This document shows positions 35,515-43,870 of a DNA stretch of 64,000 bases, one piece after another. The DNA is taken from assembly GCA_021730635.1 (NCBI GenBank), contig JAJNNC010000002.1, positions 620,001 through 684,000 on the forward strand. Direction: 5' to 3'. Positions within the stretch are counted from its first letter, which is position 1, and the number at the start of each line of letters is the position of its first letter. Origin of the DNA: Catalimonadaceae bacterium JC749 (GTDB lineage Bacteria > Bacteroidota > Bacteroidia > Cytophagales > Cyclobacteriaceae). A program made the translations under genes and the position numbers. Under the pieces are notes generated by a model. The model did no database searches and had not been told where the DNA came from. It was given only the letters and a program-made list of their open reading frames with translations.

Positions 35515-36840
35515 TCAATTAACTTTTAAAGATGATTTCTGTGGCTGATCGGCATAGCTTAACAGTGCGTTGACTAACCGGTCAAGATCACTCGGTTTGG
35601 TATACACGTGCGGCGTGATGCGAACGCCTTTCAGGGTTTCCCAAACCACTGGTGAGGCATGGATCTGGTAGTCTTTAAAAAGGCGGTTATTCAGATCAAC
35701 CGGATCTATCCCGGCAATGCTTACATTGCACAAAGCGCAGGAGAATTGAGAAGATAAAGGGGTATTGATGTTGATCATCGGGTGGTCTTTTACCTTTTGG
35801 ACCCAGTAATCCTTGAGATAATACAGACGGGCCCGTTTACGGTCAGCTCCGATGGCGTTGTGAAAATCAATGGCCTGACTAATGGCCTGCTCTGGGGCAA
35901 AGGAGCGGGTACCCAGGCTTTCAAATTTACGAATGTCATCCCGCTGAGGATCATGATCCGGGATGAGCGGCCATAGATTTTTTATATGTTCTTTTTTCAC
36001 ATAAAGCATGCCTGTACCAAAAGGTGCACAAAGCCATTTGTGCAAGCTGGTGCCATAGTAATCGCAGCCAATGTCTGTAATGTTCGAGTCAATGTGGGCA
36101 AAAGCATGCGCCCCATCTACGACAGTGCGGATACCCTGTTTTTTCAGGGCAGCACATATCTTTTTGACAGGCACAATCTGTCCGCTCCAATTTATCAACT
36201 GCGTGATATGGGCTACTTTAGTTTGAGGAGTGATGCCTTCCAGGTAACGTTGGGCAATCGCATCCTCGTCTTCCATTCCCAGATCGAGCGTCATCCAGTT
36301 CAGTTTGATGCCGTCTCGCTTAGCCCTTTGCTTATAGGCATTGATCATGTTAGGGTAATCGTATTTGGAGAGTAGCACTTCGTCGCCCCGCTTCAGGTCT
36401 AAGCCGAAAATGATGGTGTCCAGGGCTTCGGTCGCATTCCGGTTGACGGCCAATTCTTCCGGTGAGCAACCGGCCAGTTCGGCCAGTTTCATTCGGACAG
36501 ACTCTCTGCCCTGATCCAGAATTCGCCACATATAGTAGGAAGGACCTTCGTTAGAATAATGATAATAACGGTCTACGGCATCCTGTACAATTTTAGGCTG
36601 TGGACTGACCCCACCATTGTTCAGATTGATAATATTGGGAGAAACGGTGTAAGCCTGTTGAATGCGTAGCCAGAGTTCCTCATCTTGTGCGGCTTCTTCC
36701 GGATGTAATTGGTTGAGTTGTAGTAAAGCTTCCTTGACATCTTCTGCCAGGACTTTTGTCATGAAGGGACTCATGGTCATCAATCCGCTCATTCCGGCCA
36801 GCTTTTTCAGAAAGCTTCTTCTCAGATTATTTGGTGTCAT
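35515..36840 (-). CDS. Tat-exported class V aminotransferase family enzyme
   Basis: This 441-residue protein has a twin-arginine leader (NLRRSFLKKLAGMSG). The PLP fold type I domain is of the isopenicillin-N-epimerase / NifS-like group. It contains NLNNGGVSPQP, VNRNATEALDTII, VVDGAHAFAHID with D242, and the PLP lysine K268 in YYGTSLHKWLCAPFG. The reaction is desulfuration, epimerisation or transamination of an amino acid; it cannot be chosen from sequence. Export by Tat suits a cofactor-loaded protein. It is downstream of the D-amino-acid-oxidase-type gene, with a candidate promoter in the 147-nt gap, so both may treat amino acids in the periplasm (inference). Confidence 0.92.
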   Translation of the reverse strand: MTPNNLRRSFLKKLAGMSGLMTMSPFMTKVLAEDVKEALLQLNQLHPEEAAQDEELWLRIQQAYTVSPNIINLNNGGVSPQPKIVQDAVDRYYHYSNEGPSYYMWRILDQGRESVRMKLAELAGCSPEELAVNRNATEALDTIIFGLDLKRGDEVLLSKYDYPNMINAYKQRAKRDGIKLNWMTLDLGMEDEDAIAQRYLEGITPQTKVAHITQLINWSGQIVPVKKICAALKKQGIRTVVDGAHAFAHIDSNITDIGCDYYGTSLHKWLCAPFGTGMLYVKKEHIKNLWPLIPDHDPQRDDIRKFESLGTRSFAPEQAISQAIDFHNAIGADRKRARLYYLKDYWVQKVKDHPMININTPLSSQFSCALCNVSIAGIDPVDLNNRLFKDYQIHASPVVWETLKGVRITPHVYTKPSDLDRLVNALLSYADQPQKSSLKVN

Positions 36841-36891
36841 ATCATTAGAATGGTTGAATGATAGAACGTAAGAAGGTTAACTAATTATGCT

Positions 36892-36922
36892 TAAAAGTAA
36901 TGTGCTGTGTCATGATAACAAA
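36892..36922 (-). promoter_or_regulatory. Candidate promoter of the class V aminotransferase gene
   Basis: On the minus strand, TTTG (36922-36919) is followed after 19 nt by TACTTTTA (36899-36892), which is one mismatch from TAnnTTTG. The ATG is at 36840, giving a leader of about 45 nt. The spacing fits the Bacteroidota consensus. Confidence 0.4.
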
Positions 36923-36987
36923 CTTTCAATATTTTGTAACTGTATAACTCACTGTAACAATATCATGCTTTCATGCTCCCATTCCAT

Positions 36988-38139
36988 CTAAGTGTACATC
37001 TCGTCGGCTACTTTTTTAATGGCTAGCACCATTCGTTCCGTATCTTCCCGTTTGGGTGTAGTGTCCCAGCTACCTACAGTATGCGTACCCCCTACCACAA
37101 TGCCATCTTTGCGGTTGATGGTGTAAGTTTCCCCTGTATTAATCCTGTAATGCACATAATGTTGAGGAATCACAAAAGCTAACTGACCCGCAATGGGTAG
37201 CAGACATTCATCCTGTGTCAGGGCTTTGGCCCCGATTCCTGTGCAGTTCACAATACAGCGTTGTGGCAAGGCATCCATATTTTCCAGGGACTTAAATTCC
37301 TGAATTTTTATTTTTCCTCCAAATCGCAGGAAATCATCGGTATACATTTTTAGCAGAGAGGGGATATTAAAAACCAGGGTAGTATGCTTAATAACCGCGG
37401 GAGCGCGAAAGGGATGTTCTTTTTTCTTTAAGATCACGGGGGCGGGCATTACCTTCATAAAATCAAAACGGCTGTCTCGTTCTTCCCAATGCTCCTGAAG
37501 GTTTAAGGGCTTCTCCTGCCGGATGTCATAGCTGTCTGTCCACACCACATAATCGCCTAACCCCAGCATATTCTGGTATTGGCGAAAGGAATAGTTGTGT
37601 GCCCTTTTGAACTGCTCATAAAAGGTAGGCGTTTCCTTCCCCTGATCAATCAGGCGGTGTGCAGGCGACCAGGTGCCTGTGGCTTTGCTGGAGGTAATAT
37701 CCGGAGCCATTTCTTTGGTATAGATGGTGACCGCGTATCCGCGACGCTGCAAGGTCAGGGCTGTCGTTAGCCCGATGACACCACAACCTATGACAGCAAT
37801 ATGTCTTTCTTGAGTCGTAGCGACCAGATCGGCTACCAGGTCTGCCGAACCCCATGATAAAGACCAGCCGCTGCCTCCATGTCCGTAATTATGGACCAGT
37901 GTTTTATACTCACCCAACGGCTCTTTTTCAATACGGGGACCTAGGGTACGATATGGCCGAAGACCCACCGTTTCTTTGACAACCCGGTCTAAAGTAATAT
38001 CCAGTTTCGGCAGATATCGGGAGGAATAGAGGATGTTTACATTCTTTTCAGCGAGTCGGAGCGCTCTGCCGGCACAGGCAGTAGTACCCGCTGCTAAGCC
38101 CAGTATAGCAGATTGCTGTAAGAATTGGCGTCTGTTCAT
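36988..38139 (-). CDS. Exported FAD-dependent D-amino-acid-oxidase-type protein, circularly permuted
   Basis: This 383-residue protein has a Tat leader (NRRQFLQQSAILGLAAGTTAC, split here: RR at 3-4, possible lipid Cys22). It contains all landmarks of the DAO fold but in changed order. The element that ends normal D-amino-acid oxidases comes first: VGLRPYRTLGPRIE (58-71) and HNYGHGGSGWSLSWG (83-97). The Rossmann start with G-x-G-x-x-G (VIGCGVIGL, G118-G123), normally at the N-terminus, follows at 114. The chain ends with GGTHTVGSWDTTPKREDTER, which in standard enzymes directly precedes the RPxR motif. This is a clean circular permutation. The likely reaction is oxidation of a D-amino acid or similar amine, with FAD. 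Confidence 0.9.
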   Translation of the reverse strand: MNRRQFLQQSAILGLAAGTTACAGRALRLAEKNVNILYSSRYLPKLDITLDRVVKETVGLRPYRTLGPRIEKEPLGEYKTLVHNYGHGGSGWSLSWGSADLVADLVATTQERHIAVIGCGVIGLTTALTLQRRGYAVTIYTKEMAPDITSSKATGTWSPAHRLIDQGKETPTFYEQFKRAHNYSFRQYQNMLGLGDYVVWTDSYDIRQEKPLNLQEHWEERDSRFDFMKVMPAPVILKKKEHPFRAPAVIKHTTLVFNIPSLLKMYTDDFLRFGGKIKIQEFKSLENMDALPQRCIVNCTGIGAKALTQDECLLPIAGQLAFVIPQHYVHYRINTGETYTINRKDGIVVGGTHTVGSWDTTPKREDTERMVLAIKKVADEMYT

Positions 38140-38363
38140 ATTGTCAGAATATTATTTTGTAAATAAATAAAATAATGATGTAATAAAAAATAAAAAATTA
38201 TTATAGCAGAATTTTATGAAATTAATAAACGCTCAGTCAGAGGAAATCATGATAAGTTCTTCTGCTGAGGCAGGTTCAGAAATTCGGAAATCATACAATA
38301 TCATGAACCGGATGGGCGTATGCTGGTTAAATGCCTAACGATTGACTGCTAATCGATGGGATT

Positions 38364-39209
38364 ATGATAGAAACACCTCTTTTTTCTTTTGGCGTGATAA
38401 CCGATGTTCAGTACTGTGAGGCCGAACCAGCCTATGGGCGTTACTTCCGGAATTCTATCGACAAACTGCAGGAAGCGCTCACTATTTTTAATCAGCAACC
38501 CCTGGCTTTTATTCTGGATCTGGGCGATCTGATTGACCGCTATTATGTTAGTTTCGATACGGTCACCAGGCTATATCAGTCCGCGAAGGCACCCGTACAT
38601 TTTACTGTGGGAAATCATGATTACAGTATTGAATCCGAAAGAAAGCCAGAGGTAACCCGTATCATGGGTTTGAATCAGGAAGGTTATTATGCTTTCACCC
38701 ACGCATATTGGCGGTTTATCATTCTAAATGGCAGCGAGTTAAGCTTGTTTGCCACTTCAGAAGATACGGAACAAAGACAGCATAGCCTGGCCTTGCTGGG
38801 ACAGCTCAAACAGAAAAACGCAGTGCATGCGCAGGAATGGAATGGTGGCATGGGTGAGCAACAGAAAGAATGGCTTTACAATGCCCTGACGACAGCACAG
38901 GCGCAGCAACAGCAAGTGATAGTAGCGGGGCATTATCCGCTTTACCCCCGAAAGCAACACAATTTGTGGAATGATGAAGAGGTGATCGCCATATTGGAGC
39001 AGTTTCCTCAGGTAGTGGCTTATTTCAACGGCCACGATCATGCCGGCAGTTATGCCTGTAAGAAGGGAATCCATTATCTGAACTTTAAAGGGATGGTGGA
39101 GACGGAAAGTGAAAATGCTTTTGCGGTAGTGAAAGTATTTGATAGTCGGTTAGAAGTTCAGGGATTTGGCAGAGAAGAAAGCCGGTTGTTACCAATAAAA
39201 AATCCTTAG
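38364..39209 (+). CDS. Metallophosphoesterase, ADP-ribose/CDP-alcohol diphosphatase-like
   Basis: This 281-residue cytoplasmic protein has calcineurin-like metal motifs: GVITDVQY (D-x-Q instead of D-x-H), DLGDLIDRYY, TVGNHDY, VAGHYPLYP and FNGHDHAGSY. The D-V-Q start, the early GRYFRNSIDKLQEAL helix and YYAFTHAYWRFIILNG correspond to the ADPRM family (Mn-dependent ADP-ribose/CDP-alcohol diphosphatase). The expected reaction is hydrolysis of ADP-ribose or CDP-glycerol/choline to the monophosphates. It stands alone, divergent from the flavoprotein gene. Confidence 0.88.
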   Translation: MIETPLFSFGVITDVQYCEAEPAYGRYFRNSIDKLQEALTIFNQQPLAFILDLGDLIDRYYVSFDTVTRLYQSAKAPVHFTVGNHDYSIESERKPEVTRIMGLNQEGYYAFTHAYWRFIILNGSELSLFATSEDTEQRQHSLALLGQLKQKNAVHAQEWNGGMGEQQKEWLYNALTTAQAQQQQVIVAGHYPLYPRKQHNLWNDEEVIAILEQFPQVVAYFNGHDHAGSYACKKGIHYLNFKGMVETESENAFAVVKVFDSRLEVQGFGREESRLLPIKNP

Positions 39210-39314
39210 TTTTTGTATCTTCTCCGCGAAATATAACAAAACACAGAATACAGGTTACATGACGGTTGCCAAAGGTGACCAATGGTTACATGTCCAACCC
39301 TGAAACTAACCGTC

Positions 39315-40022
39315 ATGAGAAAGCTTATCTACCATTCTTTTCTACTTTCCTTCCTTCTATGCATCAGCGCTCCCATAACCTGGGCACAAAATACCAGGTA
39401 TGATACCAATGCCGGCTACGCTAATAGGGTCTATTCTCCCTCCGATAGGGAATTCAAGCAGACTCCTCAGGATTCTACTGCCCGCCGCCTGCCGAAAGGC
39501 AGTCAAAACGGTCTGATTGCGCAGGAAGTGTTGCCGGAACTGGTCGTAGCGGATGAAGAAGGTTATCTGTCTGTCAATTATACACGAATGATTCCCGTGT
39601 TGGTAGAGGCTATCAAAGCATTGCAGACGGGGCAGGATACTTTGGTATCGCTTCAGCAACAAATACGAGCGTTGCAGCAGGAGAATGTGGCTATCAAAAA
39701 GCAACTGAGTGCGATGCAGTCTTTACTGAACACAGGTTCCGAATCTCCTTCACAAGTTCATGACAAGGGACTATTGCTTCAGAATATCCCTAATCCTCCT
39801 CAGCAAACCACAACCATTACCTATCAGATTCCCGCTTCAGCACGACAGGCTTACCTGGTCATCCGGAATTTGCTGGGAGAAGAAATAATGCGGGTAGATC
39901 ATTTAACGGCAGGGCAGGGGAGTGCAGAAATCTCTACAAGTGGTTTGACATCAGGAACATATATTTACAGTTTAGTTGTAGATGGGAAAGTGGTAGATAG
40001 CAAAAAAATGGTAGTCAAGTAA
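39315..40022 (+). CDS. Secreted protein with remnant S74 chaperone domain and T9SS sorting domain
   Basis: This 235-residue protein is read from the ATG at 39315 (signal peptide to TWAQ). The central part is an endosialidase/S74 intramolecular chaperone remnant: SDREFKQ, then directly NGLIAQEVLPELV, LSVNYTRMIPVLVEAIKAL and a coiled coil (LQQQIRALQQENVAIKKQL). About 30 residues that normally lie between the SDRxxK motif and the GLIAQEV strand are missing. The C-terminal 75 residues form a type A T9SS sorting domain (LLQNIPNPPQQTTTITYQIP, then GTYIYSLVVDGKVVDSKKMV), so export to the surface is expected. It looks like a shortened relic of a larger surface protein. Confidence 0.8.
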   Translation: MRKLIYHSFLLSFLLCISAPITWAQNTRYDTNAGYANRVYSPSDREFKQTPQDSTARRLPKGSQNGLIAQEVLPELVVADEEGYLSVNYTRMIPVLVEAIKALQTGQDTLVSLQQQIRALQQENVAIKKQLSAMQSLLNTGSESPSQVHDKGLLLQNIPNPPQQTTTITYQIPASARQAYLVIRNLLGEEIMRVDHLTAGQGSAEISTSGLTSGTYIYSLVVDGKVVDSKKMVVK

Positions 40023-40033
40023 TAGGTGAAAAA

Positions 40034-40080
40034 GACCTGCCAGCCTATGAAAAATCTGGCAGGTCCTCTTCTTCTCTTAT
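40034..40080. terminator. Bidirectional rho-independent terminator
   Basis: A perfect 10-bp stem GACCTGCCAG (40034-40043) / CTGGCAGGTC (40056-40065) encloses a 12-nt loop. It is followed by CTCTTCTTCTCTT on the plus strand and by TTTTT on the minus strand. It separates the T9SS-sorted protein gene from the convergent M28 peptidase gene. Confidence 0.85.
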
Positions 40081-40103
40081 CGAGAAAGGAGTTGAAGGCA
40101 AGC

Positions 40104-41546
40104 TTACTCCGTCTGCTTTCCGTTACCCGGGTAGGGGAGACCGTACTGGTCTATCAGGTAAACCAGGGAAGCCATCGCTGCACTGCCCAGCAACAGCTCC
40201 CGGCGGTTGACGATCTCAAATACATCCAGCGCTGAGTGGTGCATGTCAAAGTAGCGCTGGGTATCCACACTCAGGCCAATAAGGGCTGTTCCCTGCGCCT
40301 TGAGTGGACTGATATCGGCGCCGCTCTCACCGGCTTCCAGCTTATGCAGGTCATAGGGTTGCAGCAATGGTGCCCAGCTTTGTATTTTTTGAAGAGAAGC
40401 CTCATTCATTTCCAGTCCAAAACCTCTGGGAGTGAACCCACCGATGTCGGACTCGATAGCAGCTATATGCTTTTCATTTTTCTTTGCTGCCTGCACTGCA
40501 TACTGTCTGCCCCCCGCCAGTCCATTTTCTTCATTCATATACAATACCGCCCGGATACTGTGCCTGGGTTGGTAGCCTAGTGCTTTGAAAGTGCGCAGCA
40601 CCTCTATAGACTGTACCACACCCGCTCCATCATCATGAGCCCCTTCAGCTAGATCCCAGGAATCCAGGTGGGCTCCTACCACAATATATTCATCAGGATA
40701 AGTAGCGCCGGTGAGTTCTCCTACTACATTGTAGGACAATACATCCGGCAGCATCTCACAGTGTGTTTCAAAGTAAAATTGTAGTGCCGGGTCTTCTTTC
40801 AGCAAATCACTCAGCAGGTCAGCATCGTTAGTGCTGATGGCAATGGCAGGTATTTTGGGAAGATCATCGGCATATACTGTGGTTCCTGTGTGAGGATAAT
40901 CATCGAAAGCGGTGGATAAAGAACGGACAATCGTACCAATAGCACCGTACTTCGCCGCCTGGGAAGGACCATTGCGCCTTTGATCGCCCGCCAGACCGTA
41001 GGCCGCTCCGGTTTGAATCTGGGTTTGGTCCATAGGCCTGTTGAAAAATACAATCTTCCCTGCTACTTTTTCTCTACCCAGCGCCATCAGTTCTTTAAAA
41101 TTCTTCACTTCTATGACCTGACCCAGCAAACCCTCCGGTCCTGTGCCAACAGCATTGCCCAAGGCAGTAATATTGACCTCTATTTTACCATGTTTTCTGC
41201 TGTTTACAATATGCGCCACTTCCTTTTCCCCTCGTACCCAATGGGGTACCATTACTTCCTGAAGAAACACGGTGTCGAAGCCATACGCTTCCATCAATTG
41301 CTGCCCCCAGGTGACTGCGGCGGCGGCTTGCGGAGAACCGGATAAACGACCCCCGATGTTTTTACACAGATACCTCAGCTTTTCATAAGCCTCTCCCTGG
41401 GTCAGCATCTCATCATAGATTCGCTTGATCATTTGTGCGTCTCTTGTATTCTTTTGCTGCGCATAGGTAGAACACCCTAGTATGGTAAAAAAAAGGGTGA
41501 AAGTGGTGGTCAACAGGCAACAGTATTTTTTTATGGTGATAGTCAT
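40104..41546 (-). CDS. Secreted M28-family zinc peptidase (carboxypeptidase Q-like)
   Basis: This 480-residue protein has an N-terminal signal (about residues 1-29; a cysteine in ILGCSTYAQ could alternatively be a lipobox). A PA-type inserted domain is present (GKIVFFNRP to IPAIAIS). The zinc peptidase domain shows the ligand set GAHLDSWDLAEGAHDDGAG, MNEENGLAG, AIESDIGG and MHHSALD. It resembles plasma glutamate carboxypeptidase (CPQ). It overlaps by 4 nt (ATGA) with the end of the upstream M28 gene, so the two are translationally coupled. The expected role is final peptide breakdown in the periplasm. Confidence 0.94.
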   Translation of the reverse strand: MTITIKKYCCLLTTTFTLFFTILGCSTYAQQKNTRDAQMIKRIYDEMLTQGEAYEKLRYLCKNIGGRLSGSPQAAAAVTWGQQLMEAYGFDTVFLQEVMVPHWVRGEKEVAHIVNSRKHGKIEVNITALGNAVGTGPEGLLGQVIEVKNFKELMALGREKVAGKIVFFNRPMDQTQIQTGAAYGLAGDQRRNGPSQAAKYGAIGTIVRSLSTAFDDYPHTGTTVYADDLPKIPAIAISTNDADLLSDLLKEDPALQFYFETHCEMLPDVLSYNVVGELTGATYPDEYIVVGAHLDSWDLAEGAHDDGAGVVQSIEVLRTFKALGYQPRHSIRAVLYMNEENGLAGGRQYAVQAAKKNEKHIAAIESDIGGFTPRGFGLEMNEASLQKIQSWAPLLQPYDLHKLEAGESGADISPLKAQGTALIGLSVDTQRYFDMHHSALDVFEIVNRRELLLGSAAMASLVYLIDQYGLPYPGNGKQTE

Positions 41547-43657
41547 GGTTGCAACATAGCGGTGAGGGTTTTGATTTTATGATTCAGGCTGCGGAAAGCG
41601 ACCAGATATTTTTCTTCCAGTTTCGGAAGCTGATCACTGGATTGTAATGAGGCTTCATACAGCAGTCCGGGTAGCATCCAGGAAGCATACCCGCTATAAG
41701 GGTCGGGAGAAGCATACAAAGACCGGTACCAGGAACCGAAGGCCATGCCTTCTTTGTCAATAAATGATTTTTCCAACTCAAGGAGTGCCCGGTTGATCTT
41801 TCGAGCAGTGCCCGGCTTGATGTTGCCTGCTGCCAGACTACGCTGATAAGCTTTCTCAAAATCTCTGGAAAGGGTGTCCATTTGCACCAGGGCTTCCATC
41901 AGTGCCTGACAGGAATAGGTCGTATCATACTGTTGAATCCTGGCTTCTGCCTGCTTCACATGTTCTTTCAGGTCAGTGGCATAACGGGAAATATCATAAG
42001 GGATCAGGTCGGCGTTGGCCAGTCGCAGGGTCATCAGGCCCACTACTTTTTCCAGGGTAGGACCATAGACAAACTCAGGATCTGCAAATTTCTCAAACCA
42101 GGCAAAATTATCATAAGCCGAATGATAGATACCTGAGGCCCCGTGCAATCCCACACCCGCGGAAGGAATGCCTATATGCGTATAAAAAGCAACATGGTCT
42201 GAGCCACCGCCCAGATTTCCCAGGGTTGGGGACTCCTGACTTTTAGTCTGGGTTTTCCACTGCTCATACACGGTTTGGCTGCTGTCGGCCGGATAATCCG
42301 CCTTCCTGGTAACGTCTATGATCAGTTGTTTCAGGGTAGGTGAGGCAGCTCCTCCAAAATGAGGGCCGGAAACAGCAGCGTCCAGGTTGATGTAAGCGAC
42401 TGCTTTCTGGCTCAGTTCATCAGCGAACTGCTCTACCCATTCGGTAGAACCTAATATACCATATTCTTCCGCATCCCAATGGGCAATTTTGATGCTGCGT
42501 TTCGGGCGATACCCCTCTTGAGCCAGTTGGCCTAAGGATTCGGCCAGGGACAACAACAAAGCGGTTCCACTGTTGGGGTCTTGTGCGCCAAAGCTCCAGG
42601 CATCGTGATGGCAACCCAGGATAATCCATTCATCCGGATAGTCAGTTCCGCTGAGCGTACCTACTACATTGGTGCAGCGGGTGAGCTGTTTGTCCTGTTG
42701 TACAGCCAGCCGTACTTGCAACGCTTTGCCTCCTTCTACCCGATAGGTAAAAGGCAAACCTCCCTGCCAGCTTCTTTCCGGAACGGGCGCGCCCTGCATG
42801 CGGCTGAGAATTTCCCGGGCAGAACCGTAAGGAAGTGGGGCCACCGGGATGGTATGAAAATCTACTTCGGAAGGATGCAGTCGTTTTACCGGCTGAGAAC
42901 CCTCCACCGGCAAAGCCGGTTCAAAAGGGGTAAGCGGATCTCCTGTATAGTCCAGCGTCAGCAAAGAACCTCGCTGAATAGTGCTTTCATCGGCAAAAGG
43001 GCCCTGTGGATAGGTCAGTCCGGCCGCATAGCCGTTGTCACCCGGATCAGAATAAATAATCAGACCCACGGCACCGTAGGCCTGGGCATATTTAGCTTTA
43101 TAGCCCCGGAAGTTGCCACCATACCTTGCTATGGCAATTTTCCCTTTGGGAGAAATACCCATAGCTTTCAGTCTTTCAAAATCTTCCTTTCTGCCGTAAT
43201 TTACATAGACAACTTCTGCTGTCACATCGCCGGAACCGGAGAAAGCATTCCAGCCCATAGAGAGATCAGGATGCGAAGAGAAAGAATCCTGCGCATGAAC
43301 ATATTCTTTATTGTTGAGGGGCAGGCGCACAGGCGTCACCAGCTCAATACGGGTATCCGTGGGAGCCTGGTCCAGATAAATATCGTAGTCAAATTTTTCA
43401 GCGGTAAAGCCTGCTTTTTCCATGGAAGCTGCCAGATACTCTACTATTTCCTGGCTTCGGGCAGAGCCGGCAGTATGCGGTTCCCGCGTAAGCTCCCGCA
43501 AATGCTCCCGAAAGACAGCTCCCTCAGGCAAGGCAAGAAATCTTTCTTCCATTTCATATTCTTTGCGCTGATGGTCAGGTGTAAATCCGGTAAGCTGTTG
43601 GGCATGGATAAAAAAAGAGCAGAAAAAAAATAACAGGAGCAGGCAGCCTTTTTTCAT
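41543..43657 (-). CDS. Secreted M28-family peptidase (glutamate carboxypeptidase II / transferrin-receptor-like)
   Basis: This 704-residue protein starts at the ATG at 43657 (MKKGCLLLLFFFCSFFIHAQ); an ATG three codons upstream (43666) is also possible. It shows the three-part layout of the GCPII family: a PA domain (IAIRYGGNFRGYK-like, AYGAVGLIIYSDPGDNGY), the zinc peptidase core (GCHHDAWSFGAQDPNSG, HWDAEEYGILGSTEW, YINLDAAVSG, YHSAYDNFAW) and a C-terminal helical dimerisation domain (about 560-700). All zinc ligands are kept, so it is active rather than receptor-like. The substrate may be acidic C-terminal residues of peptides. The next gene overlaps by 4 nt. Confidence 0.94.
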   Translation of the reverse strand: MKKGCLLLLFFFCSFFIHAQQLTGFTPDHQRKEYEMEERFLALPEGAVFREHLRELTREPHTAGSARSQEIVEYLAASMEKAGFTAEKFDYDIYLDQAPTDTRIELVTPVRLPLNNKEYVHAQDSFSSHPDLSMGWNAFSGSGDVTAEVVYVNYGRKEDFERLKAMGISPKGKIAIARYGGNFRGYKAKYAQAYGAVGLIIYSDPGDNGYAAGLTYPQGPFADESTIQRGSLLTLDYTGDPLTPFEPALPVEGSQPVKRLHPSEVDFHTIPVAPLPYGSAREILSRMQGAPVPERSWQGGLPFTYRVEGGKALQVRLAVQQDKQLTRCTNVVGTLSGTDYPDEWIILGCHHDAWSFGAQDPNSGTALLLSLAESLGQLAQEGYRPKRSIKIAHWDAEEYGILGSTEWVEQFADELSQKAVAYINLDAAVSGPHFGGAASPTLKQLIIDVTRKADYPADSSQTVYEQWKTQTKSQESPTLGNLGGGSDHVAFYTHIGIPSAGVGLHGASGIYHSAYDNFAWFEKFADPEFVYGPTLEKVVGLMTLRLANADLIPYDISRYATDLKEHVKQAEARIQQYDTTYSCQALMEALVQMDTLSRDFEKAYQRSLAAGNIKPGTARKINRALLELEKSFIDKEGMAFGSWYRSLYASPDPYSGYASWMLPGLLYEASLQSSDQLPKLEEKYLVAFRSLNHKIKTLTAMLQP

Positions 43658-43870
43658 AATCGGCATGAAAGGTTAGGATCTGAATTTTTGTAATGGGCTA
43701 ATATAATAAATAAAGTATTAGCCCACCTTCTTAGGCCGGACTAACCTTGCCATATGGAGGCCCTGCTATGTTCCGGAGAAAGGGAAAACCTTTACGTCTA
43801 TACCTTGCTATCCCAATCTTTTAGGTTACCTTAGAAGTACAAAAATATTTCACTTCTTTTGAAAATACCG
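43658..43870. promoter_or_regulatory. Divergent intergenic region with 10-bp palindrome
   Basis: The spacer between the M28 operon (leftward) and the GH16 gene (rightward) has an exact inverted repeat TGGGCTAATA (43694-43703) / TATTAGCCCA (43716-43725) with a 12-nt loop. There is no T-run after it, and its place between divergent starts fits an operator better than a terminator. No regulator is identified. Confidence 0.5.
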
